Positions 46,703 through 54,573 of a stretch of 64,000 bases of DNA are shown in pieces. The DNA comes from Niabella beijingensis (lineage in GTDB: Bacteria > Bacteroidota > Bacteroidia > Chitinophagales > Chitinophagaceae). The notes under the pieces are model-generated. The model had not been told where the DNA came from and ran no database searches. It saw only the letters and a list, made by a program, of their open reading frames with translations. Each line of letters opens with the position of its first letter. The stretch's first letter is position 1. The stretch covers positions 2,976,001-3,040,000 of the forward strand of contig NZ_JAIQDI010000001.1 in the NCBI RefSeq assembly GCF_020034665.1. Reading direction: 5' to 3'. The translations under genes were made by a program, and so were the position numbers.

Positions 46703-47146
46703 ATGAGTAAACAACATTTCACCACGAAACATGCGAACGAGGCTACCGTGCAGCGTAACTGGTACGTTGTAGATGGTACTAATCAAACTGTAGGACGTAT
46801 GTGTTCCCGTATCGCCGCTATTTTACGCGGTAAAAACAAAGCTATTTATACGCCACATGTGGATACCGGCGACTACATCATCGTGATCAACTGTGAGAAA
46901 GTGAAACTTTCCGGTAACAAGATGGATCAGAAAGTATATGACACCTACAGTGGTTATCCCGGTGGACGTAAAGAAGAAGCCGCATCAGATCTGCAAAAAC
47001 GCCGTCCGGAAGTAATTATTGAAAGAGCTGTAAAAGGAATGCTTCCCAAAAACCGTCTGGGTCGCAAAATGTTCAAGAAATTGTTTGTATATGCCGGAGA
47101 TACACATCCGCATGTGGCACAACAACCCAAAGAACTTAAATTCTAA
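46703..47146 (+). CDS. rplM: 50S ribosomal protein L13
   Basis: The protein has 147 residues of uL13. Markers are WYVVDGTNQTVGRMCSRIAAILRGK, HVDTGDYIIVINCEKVKLSGNK and the C-terminal ERAVKGMLPKNRLGRKMFKK. It binds 23S rRNA early in 50S assembly. It is the first gene of the conserved rplM-rpsI-rpsB-tsf group. It has its own promoter and no Shine-Dalgarno. Confidence 0.98.
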   Translation: MSKQHFTTKHANEATVQRNWYVVDGTNQTVGRMCSRIAAILRGKNKAIYTPHVDTGDYIIVINCEKVKLSGNKMDQKVYDTYSGYPGGRKEEAASDLQKRRPEVIIERAVKGMLPKNRLGRKMFKKLFVYAGDTHPHVAQQPKELKF

Positions 47147-47185
47147 TAATTAAAAAGTCTTCCTTTAAGGAACAAATAAATAAAT

Positions 47186-47575
47186 ATGGAAAAGCAAAAA
47201 AATGCTGTAGGACGCCGTAAAGAAGCCATTACCCGTGTTTTCTTATCCAAGGGTACTGGTGCCATTACCGTTAACAATAAAGATTACAAAAACTATTTTG
47301 CGCTGGTTTACCTGCAAAACCAGGTGGAGCGCCCGCTGAAAACAGTGGAAGCTGCTGATAAATTTGATGTAAAGATCACAGCAACCGGTGGCGGTGTAAA
47401 AGGCCAGGCGGAAGCTGCGATGCTGGGCATTGCCCGTGCGCTGGTAGAAACGAACGCAGAATTCCGCCCTGCTTTAAAAGCGGCAGGCCTGTTAAGACGG
47501 GATCCCCGTTCTGTTGAACGTAAGAAATTCGGTCACAAAAAAGCAAGAAAGAGCTACCAGTTCTCTAAAAGATAA
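47186..47575 (+). CDS. rpsI: 30S ribosomal protein S9
   Basis: The protein has 129 residues of uS9. It opens AVGRRKEAITRVFLSKGTG, and GGGVKGQAEAAMLGIARAL and the C-terminal tail KKFGHKKARKSYQFSKR follow. The last Lys/Arg residues reach the P-site tRNA. It is 39 bases downstream of rplM in the same operon. Confidence 0.98.
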   Translation: MEKQKNAVGRRKEAITRVFLSKGTGAITVNNKDYKNYFALVYLQNQVERPLKTVEAADKFDVKITATGGGVKGQAEAAMLGIARALVETNAEFRPALKAAGLLRRDPRSVERKKFGHKKARKSYQFSKR

Positions 47576-47581
47576 TGGCAG

Positions 47582-47630
47582 ATGGTTCATAGTTCATTGC
47601 CATGAGCTATTAACCATGAACTATGAACAT
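47582..47630 (+). repeat. Inverted repeat between rpsI and rpsB
   Basis: ATGGTTCATAGTTCAT (47582-47597) pairs with ATGAACTATGAACAT (47616-47630), leaving one bulged base and an 18-base loop containing a CATGAGCTATTAACC segment. The stem has about 15 pairs and no T-tract follows, so it is not a normal terminator. It could shape the intercistronic RNA. It resembles a dispersed intergenic repeat. Confidence 0.6.
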
Positions 47631-47656
47631 TTAAAATTAATTTTCAATTTTATAAG

Positions 47657-48559
47657 ATGGAAAATAACAATACATCATTACAACAACAGCTTCTGGAAGC
47701 GGGTGTGCATTTCGGTCACTTAAAGAAGAAATGGAACCCTAAAATGTTGCCTTACATCTTTGCTGAGAAAAAAGGCATTCATATCATCGACCTGAATAAA
47801 ACAGTCGAATGCTTACAGGAAGCAGCTGCTGCTATGAAGCAAATAGCGCGCAGCGGTAAAAAAATACTTTTTGTTGGTACAAAGAAACAGGCAAAAGATA
47901 TTGTTACAGAATGTGCACAGAGAGTGGGGATGCCTTATGTAACCGAGCGTTGGCTGGGTGGTATGCTTACCAACTTCAACACGGTGCGTAAATCTGTAAA
48001 GAAAATGCAGAGCATTGAAAAAATGCTGGGTGATGGTTCTTTTGACAGCATTACAAAGAAAGAGCGCCTTACTTTAACACGTGATAAAGAAAAAATGGAA
48101 AAAGTGCTGGGTGGTATCGCTCAGCTGGGTCGTGTTCCTGCTGCTTTATTTATTGTAGATATCGGTCATGAGCACATCGCTCTGGCAGAAGCAAAACGTC
48201 TGGGTGTTGGCACTTTTGGTGTGGTGGATACGAATGGTGATCCCAATAAAGTGGATTTTGCAATCCCTGCAAATGATGATGCTACCAAATCCATTGCCAT
48301 TGTTGTAAACTACATCACTGCCGCTATTGCTGAAGGCTTGAGCGAAAGACAGGCCGCAAAAGATGAAGAAGTAGAAGACAACTTTGCTGATGAAAAAGAA
48401 AAACAGGCAGCAAAAATACAGGCAGAAGCAGAAGCTGAAGCAGGCCGTGGTGGTAACCGTGGCCGTGGTACAGGTACCGGAACCGGTGCAGGTGCCGGTC
48501 AGCGCCGCAGAACCACAACCGGTGGTGGCGGAGCAAGAAGCGGAGGCCCGAGAAGATAA
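47657..48559 (+). CDS. rpsB: 30S ribosomal protein S2 with basic Gly/Arg-rich tail
   Basis: The protein has 300 residues. The uS2 core spans 1-230 (LLEAGVHFGHLKKKWNPKMLPYIF, YVTERWLGGMLTNFNTVRKS, LFIVDIGHEHIALAEAKRLG, ATKSIAIVVNYITAAI). The tail from about 233 is first acidic (DEEVEDNFADEKEKQ), then low complexity (GNRGRGTGTGTGAGAGQRRR) and ends RSGGPRR. The RG-rich end could contact rRNA or mRNA. It lies 81 bases after rpsI and precedes tsf. Confidence 0.97.
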   Translation: MENNNTSLQQQLLEAGVHFGHLKKKWNPKMLPYIFAEKKGIHIIDLNKTVECLQEAAAAMKQIARSGKKILFVGTKKQAKDIVTECAQRVGMPYVTERWLGGMLTNFNTVRKSVKKMQSIEKMLGDGSFDSITKKERLTLTRDKEKMEKVLGGIAQLGRVPAALFIVDIGHEHIALAEAKRLGVGTFGVVDTNGDPNKVDFAIPANDDATKSIAIVVNYITAAIAEGLSERQAAKDEEVEDNFADEKEKQAAKIQAEAEAEAGRGGNRGRGTGTGTGAGAGQRRRTTTGGGGARSGGPRR

Positions 48560-48564
48560 TCATC

Positions 48565-48750
48565 GTTTAAGGTTTAAGGTTCAATATTTGAATTTAAGGC
48601 GAAGGTCTTAGAAATCAGGTGCTGAATCTTAAACCTTACTCAATTTGACCCGGCCCCATAAATATAGAGCCGGATTGATAACAATAAGATTTCATAAATA
48701 AGTCCGGTTTAAGATTTAATGTGCTGAACTTTAAACCTTAAACCTTAAAC
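48565..48750. repeat. Nested (TTTAAGG)-type inverted repeats between rpsB and tsf
   Basis: The 5' arm GTTTAAGGTTTAAGGTTCA (48565-48583) is complementary to the 3' arm ending CTTAAACCTTAAAC (48725-48750), apart from a 5-base insertion. Internal partial copies lie at 48621-48639 (TGAATCTTAAACCTTAC) and 48706-48719 (GGTTTAAGATTTAA). The 199-base gap has no coding potential. The arms are built of a 7-base TTTAAGG unit. Confidence 0.65.
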
Positions 48751-48758
48751 AAAAAAGA

Positions 48759-49595
48759 ATGAGTACAGTTACAATAACCGCACAGGATATAAATAAGTTA
48801 CGCCAGGCAACAGGTGCTGGTATGATGGATTGCCGCAAGGCTTTGACAGAAACCAACGGTGATTTTGAAGCAGCTATTGACTGGTTGCGCAAGCAGGGTC
48901 AGAAAGTTGCTGCCAAAAGAAGCGACCGTGAGGCCAAAGAAGGTGTAGTGATTGCACAAACCAATGCCGATAATAAATCAGGTATTGTGGTATGTGTAAG
49001 CTGCGAAACAGACTTTGTTTCTAAAAACGAGGACTTTGTTGCTTTTGTAAAAAGCATTGCAGATGCCGCAATCAGCAATGATATCAAAACCATTGATGAA
49101 CTGAATGCAGCAACGATCGATGGCGCTAAAATCGCCGACCTGGTAAACGATAAACTGGCGTCTATCGGCGAAAAAATCGGTATCACCAAGTTTGAAAGAG
49201 TAGATGCACCTTATGTGGCTTCTTACATTCATGGTGCTTATCGCATTGGTGTACTTGTAGGTCTGGATAAGGACGCTCCTGAAGTTGGAAAGGATATAGC
49301 CATGCAGGTAGCCGCGCTGAGCCCTGTAGCGGTGGATGCATCAAGCGTTCCTGCTGATGTGGTTGCCCGCGAAAAAGCGGTGATCATGGATATCATGAAA
49401 GAAGATCCGAAAATGGCTGGTAAGCCGGAAGAAATGCTGGCCAAGATCGCTGAAGGCAAACTGGGTGCGTTCTTTAAAGAGCAGACCCTTACCGCACAGG
49501 CTTTTGTAAAAGATGCCGGAAAATCTGTTGGCGACTACCTGAAAGAGAACGGTGACGTAAAAGTTACTGAGTTTAAAAGGGTGGCTTTAGGATAA
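48759..49595 (+). CDS. tsf: Elongation factor Ts
   Basis: The protein has 278 residues. The N-terminal UBA-like domain is INKLRQATGAGMMDCRKALTET, followed by the TDFV motif in VSCETDFVSKNEDFVAF that contacts EF-Tu. The dimerisation core and C-terminal GAFFKEQTLTAQAFVKD follow. It regenerates EF-Tu-GTP by nucleotide exchange. It is next to rpsB as in most bacteria, but separated by a repeat-filled gap, so the linkage may be modulated. Confidence 0.97.
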   Translation: MSTVTITAQDINKLRQATGAGMMDCRKALTETNGDFEAAIDWLRKQGQKVAAKRSDREAKEGVVIAQTNADNKSGIVVCVSCETDFVSKNEDFVAFVKSIADAAISNDIKTIDELNAATIDGAKIADLVNDKLASIGEKIGITKFERVDAPYVASYIHGAYRIGVLVGLDKDAPEVGKDIAMQVAALSPVAVDASSVPADVVAREKAVIMDIMKEDPKMAGKPEEMLAKIAEGKLGAFFKEQTLTAQAFVKDAGKSVGDYLKENGDVKVTEFKRVALG

Positions 49596-49620
49596 ACCGC
49601 AGCGTTTTGGTAAAATAGCT

Positions 49621-49650
49621 TTAAGCACTCCGAAAGGGGTGCTTTTTTTA
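49621..49650 (+). terminator. Terminator after tsf
   Basis: AAGCACTCC and GGGGTGCTT form a 9-base stem closed by a GAAA tetraloop, followed by TTTTT. Confidence 0.85.
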
Positions 49651-49839
49651 TGCATTCCTCTGAACAACAACTATCGCAAATATTGTTTGTTGCGGATAAT
49701 CACCTGAAATACCCCCCGAAACCGGGAATGAGCTTTTTAACTGCCCCCGGCCGGAAATTTTGTTTATTCTTCAAAAATGCCGCCTTCCTACTGTAACAAT
49801 TTTCAGTTTTTGTCATTACAAAATAAGAGGTAGACGCAT

Positions 49840-50388
49840 TTGAATTATACTACTGACCAGGACGCATTGGTGGAACGTTGCCGTAAGGGGGATAAACAAG
49901 CCTTTTATGAGGTGTATCACCGTTATGCAAAACTAATGCTGAACAGCAGCATGCGGATACTCAATAACCCGGCAGATGCGGCGGATATGGTGCAGGAATC
50001 TTTTGCGATTGCGTTTGACAGGCTGGAGACCTTTACGTATAAAAGCTCCTTTAAAGGCTGGTTAATACGCATAGTTATCAATAAATCACTTGAGTTGCTG
50101 CGTAAAAGAAAAAAAATGCAATGGGTGGATGTTGATCTGACCGATATAGAGCAGGAGGTGGAAGCAGGGAGCCCACATGACGAATATATGTTTACCAATG
50201 AACAGGTAAAGACGGCTATTGACCGGTTACCAGAAAATTACCGGATTATTTTCAACTTATATGCAGTCGACAATGTTTCCCAGGACGAAATTGCCAAAAT
50301 GCTTAATATCAGTTATAGTAATGTGCGCACGATTTATCACCGGGCGAAAAACAAAATAAAGGAGTGCTTACAAAATGAATACAGATAA
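49840..50388 (+). CDS. ECF-type RNA polymerase sigma factor
   Basis: The protein has 182 residues and starts at TTG 49840. Sigma region 2 covers about 10-78 (LVERCRKGDKQAFYEVYHRYAKLML, DAADMVQESFAIAFDRL). Region 4 covers about 122-178 (AIDRLPENYRIIFNLYAVDNVSQDEIAKMLNISYSNVRTIYHRAKNK). Its stop overlaps the next start by 14 bases, so it is coupled to the membrane protein that probably acts as its anti-sigma factor. It likely drives the DUF4097 and receptor genes downstream. Confidence 0.93.
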   Translation: MNYTTDQDALVERCRKGDKQAFYEVYHRYAKLMLNSSMRILNNPADAADMVQESFAIAFDRLETFTYKSSFKGWLIRIVINKSLELLRKRKKMQWVDVDLTDIEQEVEAGSPHDEYMFTNEQVKTAIDRLPENYRIIFNLYAVDNVSQDEIAKMLNISYSNVRTIYHRAKNKIKECLQNEYR

Positions 50389-51070
50389 AGACCCGCTGGA
50401 GCAGTGGATCACCAGCAACAACGACTTTTTTAATGCGCAGGAACCAACAGAGGAACTCTGGCAACGGGTAAAGAAGGAGATCGATTCCCGGGGTAAGGAA
50501 CGGGCTACGGTCTTTGTTATGAAGCGCTGGTTATACGGAGCGGCGGCATCCATATTGATATTGATCGTTTCTGGAATATTCTATTTCTCCAGGCAGGAAA
50601 ATCCAGATACCGGCAGGGAACAACCGGTTGCAAAGACGGAGCCTTTTGCACACCGTGATAGCAATACGAACAGGCGGGAGACAAAAATGCTGGTGCCTGA
50701 AGATTCGGGAACTCAGGAGAAAAAGATAAACAACGGCCCGGAGGAAAAAGAAGAGGATGAAGCACTGTACCATTACACGAGATTGATCGAAATAAAGCAA
50801 AACCAGCTCCATGTATTACTGCTTACCGAACCTCACTTGTACAAGGCATTTACACGGGATCTGAAAACCCTTGAGAATTCCTACAAAGACTTAAAAGAAC
50901 AGTTTCAGCAAAATGGAGATAAAGAACAGCTGCTGGAGGCAATGATTGAAAATCTGAAAATGCAGACCGAATTATTGAACAGTCAATTGGAAATATATAA
51001 GGAGCGCCGCAGGAAGGACAGCACATTAAAAGAAAATAAATCTTTTTCGTTCAATGCGCGGATTTTATAA
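50375..51070 (+). CDS. Single-pass membrane protein, probable anti-sigma factor
   Basis: The protein has 231 residues. The N-terminal cytosolic part (1-48) is followed by one membrane helix (about 52-70, WLYGAAASILILIVSGIFYF). The periplasmic part has an acidic linker (EEKEEDEAL) and a predicted coiled coil (about 135-215, rich in Lys, Glu, Leu). Position and coupling to the ECF sigma gene (14-base overlap) support an anti-sigma role, although no zinc anti-sigma HxxxCxxC motif is present. Function by sequence alone is not recognised. Confidence 0.7.
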   Translation: MNTDKDPLEQWITSNNDFFNAQEPTEELWQRVKKEIDSRGKERATVFVMKRWLYGAAASILILIVSGIFYFSRQENPDTGREQPVAKTEPFAHRDSNTNRRETKMLVPEDSGTQEKKINNGPEEKEEDEALYHYTRLIEIKQNQLHVLLLTEPHLYKAFTRDLKTLENSYKDLKEQFQQNGDKEQLLEAMIENLKMQTELLNSQLEIYKERRRKDSTLKENKSFSFNARIL

Positions 51071-51096
51071 CATCCAGAAAACAACAGGTAAAGAAT

Positions 51097-51999
51097 ATGA
51101 ACTACGCAATAAAAGGGAACCTGCTTCTGATCATTTTTTTTTATATCCCGGTCTTTTCATTCACAGCAAACGCACAGGAGCATGAAGCACAAAAAAAAAT
51201 AGAACAGCACTATTCATTGAATAAAAATCAAAGGGTATCTGTTACAAACAGGTTTGGTACCATAGCTATTTATAACTGGAGCCAAAACCAGGTAAAGGTG
51301 GAAGTGACGATCACTGCCCGGGCTGCTGACCGTGTTGCCGCACAAAGCATTCTTGATGCAGCTACTATTGAAAGTAAGGAAGGCGATCTCATAACATTTA
51401 AAACGCAAATAGCGGAAGGAACCGTAATCGGGAAAAAAGGCATATCGGTTGATTATGTAGTGTATTTACCAGAGGGGAACAAGCTTGATGTGAACAACAC
51501 GTTAGGTAACACCGTTATTCCCAGCCGCAGCGGTATTACCAACATTACGCAGGTTTTAGGAGACCTGACAACGGGCGACTTAATGAATGGGAACATAGAT
51601 AGTAAGCTCGGCAAAGTAGTTACAGGTATATTGAAAGATGTTCATATTAAAATTGGTCATGCCGAAGTGAACATCAAAGGTGTTTCAGGTACGATCAATG
51701 GAGATTTCCTGCTTTGCAGGCAACTAAAACTGAGACTGACCGATCAACTTAAAACATTGGATCTCAAATTATCTTATTCAAAAAATGCGGTATTTATGCT
51801 ACCCGCATCTTTTAACGGCAATTTTAATATCGAAATAAAATATGGAAAACTGGATAACCAGACTACTGCCAACATCCCCCAAACAACCTCGGAGGAATCA
51901 TTCGGGTTTTCCTTTAAACGGGCTTATGCAGGACGTATGGGGTCGGGCAAAGTGCCGGTAAGAATTTATAGCGATTTCGGAAACGTGATATTGGAATAG
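51097..51999 (+). CDS. DUF4097-like secreted beta-helix protein
   Basis: The protein has 300 residues with a signal peptide (to TANAQ, residue 27). The rest is repetitive beta-strand sequence of the putative auto-transporter adhesin type: VTNRFGTIAIYNWSQNQVKVEV, LDVNNTLGNTVIPS, VNIKGVSGTINGDFLL, RIYSDFGNVILE. The role is unknown, often linked to ECF sigma modules in Bacteroidota. It is the third gene of the sigma-factor operon. Confidence 0.75.
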   Translation: MNYAIKGNLLLIIFFYIPVFSFTANAQEHEAQKKIEQHYSLNKNQRVSVTNRFGTIAIYNWSQNQVKVEVTITARAADRVAAQSILDAATIESKEGDLITFKTQIAEGTVIGKKGISVDYVVYLPEGNKLDVNNTLGNTVIPSRSGITNITQVLGDLTTGDLMNGNIDSKLGKVVTGILKDVHIKIGHAEVNIKGVSGTINGDFLLCRQLKLRLTDQLKTLDLKLSYSKNAVFMLPASFNGNFNIEIKYGKLDNQTTANIPQTTSEESFGFSFKRAYAGRMGSGKVPVRIYSDFGNVILE

Positions 52000-52117
52000 C
52001 GCTCAAACCCTTTTGTAGCGGGCTGTTCCGCCGCTTTGTAAGCAGGCAATAGAAACTGTAAGGGATAAGTATGCCGTAACCTGGCAATTCATTTATTCAA
52101 ATTATAAAACAAACCGT

Positions 52118-54475
52118 ATGAACAAAGGCTGGGGCTGTATGCTGGCGATGCTGTTGTGGGGCATTTCAGGGGTGATTGCCCAGAATATTTCAGGTGCTAT
52201 AAAAAATGAACGGGGCAGCGGATTAAGGGATGTAACGGTAACCTTGTTGAAAGAAAAGGATTCATCCGCTGTTAAATATGCGATAACGGACACCTCCGGT
52301 CATTTTCTATTTGAAAAAACAGTGCCCGGACATTATATCATCCGGGCAAGCCACACTAATTACGGAACGCAGTTCTCAGGACCGGTTTTGGTTCAAAATG
52401 AAACCGTAACAATTCCTTCGATTTTGTTGTATAAAGCGGCAAAAGAACTTCAGGCTGTTAGGGTGAGCAACACAAAACCATTGCTGGAACGGAAAGTCGA
52501 CCGGCTGGTGTTTAATATAGAAAATTCCATTGCCGCCAGGGGCAGCTCATTGGAAGAGGCGCTGCGGATCACGCCCCTGCTGCAGGTACGGGAAGGTGGT
52601 GTTTCTATGATTGGAAAGGGCGGGCTGCGGGTGATGATCAACGACCGGATGATTTATTTAAGTGGCGCCGACCTGATGCATTATTTAAGAAGCCTGCGTT
52701 CCGATGACGTGGCCCAAATAGAAATTATAACATCACCTCCTGCTAAATATTCCGCTGCCGGAAATAGCGGCTTAATTAATATTATACTAAAAAAGAATCC
52801 TTTACTGGGCTGGAGTGGTTCTATTGGCGCTACTTATTCCCAGGGGATACGCGCGGGGTTTAGTGATAATTTTATATTGAACTACCGGTCGGCACGCATC
52901 AGCAGTTCGCTTAAGCTCCGGCAGAATACCCGGCGGGGTATCATCGATGAAACCGCAGACCAGGTAGGAACCATCTTTCAGATACTCAATAATTTCCCCC
53001 GGGCCACATCCGCATCAGGTGTGGGAGCCAACCTGACCCTGGATTATAAGTTGAACAATAAAAACAATATTGGATTTATTTATGATGTCAATAAGTCGAG
53101 TTATAAAATTGATCAGCGGGGCAGCACCACCTATCAAACCAATCATATCACCGATTCAGTGTTATTTACACCATCCTATACACGGCAACCGGCAGCAACG
53201 CACACCTTGAACGTGTATCATGATTTTAAGATTGATACCCTGGGTAAACTGTTAAATACGAGCTTCAGCTTTTTTTCAAATGAACCGGAAAGCAGGCGGT
53301 CCTTTACCACAACATCCAGTCAATCATCAACGATTGATCAGGTAATGAACAATAGTGATACACGGTATAACGTTTGGGCACTGCAGTCGGATGTAACATT
53401 GCCGTATAAATGGGCCAAACTGGAAACGGGGGCTAAGTATACCTATTTTGATAACATCGCAGCAAATGACTATTTAAATCTTACCAGAGCCGGTTATATT
53501 TTGGATACGGCAAAAAGCGACCGTTATCAGTATGAGGAGCAAAACATCGCGGCATACATCAGTGCCGAAAAAAACTTCAGTAAGCAATGGTCTGCAAAGG
53601 CAGGCTTAAGATATGAATATACCGTTGTTGATGGATTTTCACCTACAACCAAAAGCGGCAACAGCTATATGTACGGCAGGCTGTTTCCTACGGCCTATGT
53701 TACCTATAAATTAAATAATGTAAACACATTTTCACTGAATTATTCCAAACGGATCAATCGCCCCTCCTTGGGACAGATCAACCCGCGTAAACTCTATACA
53801 AATCCGTATAGCTACTACATGGGAAATCCCCTGCTGCAGCCTTCCTACAGTCATAATATAGAATTATCATACCTGTACAAAAGTATGTTGTCGCTTACCG
53901 TATTCGGGCAGCGCACATTGAACGGGGCCGGCAGCATTGTAAAAGTAAACGGTAGTTCGGTCATCATTACGTCTGCAAATTATCTGACACAAAACAATTT
54001 CGGGGCTTATGCCTCCTTCAATTGCAAAATTTTTAAATGGTGGGAAAACAACAGCTCGGTTTCTTACAGCGGCTCCAGCTCGCAATCATCCCTGCTGGAT
54101 ATCGTAGTAAAGAATGGATCTGCACTCAATTACGGAACGAATAATACGTTCGTTATAACGAAGTGGTTGCGTTATTTTTTAAGCGCCTCTTACACGCCTG
54201 GCAATACAAGAGGCAATGTATATACGTATAGCCAGTATTATGTCAATTCCGGCTTCAGAGCATCGTTTGTGGATAATAAGTTGCTGATTGGCCTTTCGTT
54301 CCTCGATGGATCCCAAAACCGATACCGGCTTTACTACAAGGATTTTACCCAATACACCAATACCGATTACCACTACCGTACTTTCAGTCTGAATGTCTCT
54401 TACCTGTTTGGAAAATCAAAAGTAAAAGAGAATGGAAAGCGGGTCGACTTCAGAGAAACGCAGCGGGCTAATTAA
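52118..54475 (+). CDS. TonB-dependent receptor-like outer-membrane protein
   Basis: The protein has 785 residues. A signal peptide (MLAMLLWGISGVIAQ) is followed by a regulatory-like domain (GAIKNERGSGLRDVTVTLLKEKDSS, to about 110). A degenerate plug (LEEALRITPLLQVREGGVSMIGKGGLRVMIND, AQIEIITSPPAKYSAAGNSGLINIIL) and an outer-membrane barrel from about 225 come next. No SusD partner is present. It lies downstream of the sigma, anti-sigma and DUF4097 genes, and signalling from such receptors to the sigma factor is plausible but unproven. Confidence 0.88.
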   Translation: MNKGWGCMLAMLLWGISGVIAQNISGAIKNERGSGLRDVTVTLLKEKDSSAVKYAITDTSGHFLFEKTVPGHYIIRASHTNYGTQFSGPVLVQNETVTIPSILLYKAAKELQAVRVSNTKPLLERKVDRLVFNIENSIAARGSSLEEALRITPLLQVREGGVSMIGKGGLRVMINDRMIYLSGADLMHYLRSLRSDDVAQIEIITSPPAKYSAAGNSGLINIILKKNPLLGWSGSIGATYSQGIRAGFSDNFILNYRSARISSSLKLRQNTRRGIIDETADQVGTIFQILNNFPRATSASGVGANLTLDYKLNNKNNIGFIYDVNKSSYKIDQRGSTTYQTNHITDSVLFTPSYTRQPAATHTLNVYHDFKIDTLGKLLNTSFSFFSNEPESRRSFTTTSSQSSTIDQVMNNSDTRYNVWALQSDVTLPYKWAKLETGAKYTYFDNIAANDYLNLTRAGYILDTAKSDRYQYEEQNIAAYISAEKNFSKQWSAKAGLRYEYTVVDGFSPTTKSGNSYMYGRLFPTAYVTYKLNNVNTFSLNYSKRINRPSLGQINPRKLYTNPYSYYMGNPLLQPSYSHNIELSYLYKSMLSLTVFGQRTLNGAGSIVKVNGSSVIITSANYLTQNNFGAYASFNCKIFKWWENNSSVSYSGSSSQSSLLDIVVKNGSALNYGTNNTFVITKWLRYFLSASYTPGNTRGNVYTYSQYYVNSGFRASFVDNKLLIGLSFLDGSQNRYRLYYKDFTQYTNTDYHYRTFSLNVSYLFGKSKVKENGKRVDFRETQRAN

Positions 54476-54573
54476 AACAGATACGGTCAATAGCCTGTTA
54501 CCCAGGCGCTGGTCCATCATCTTTTGTAGGTCCGGCTCCCAGGATATAGGCTGAAGGTGTCGAATTGCAAATA

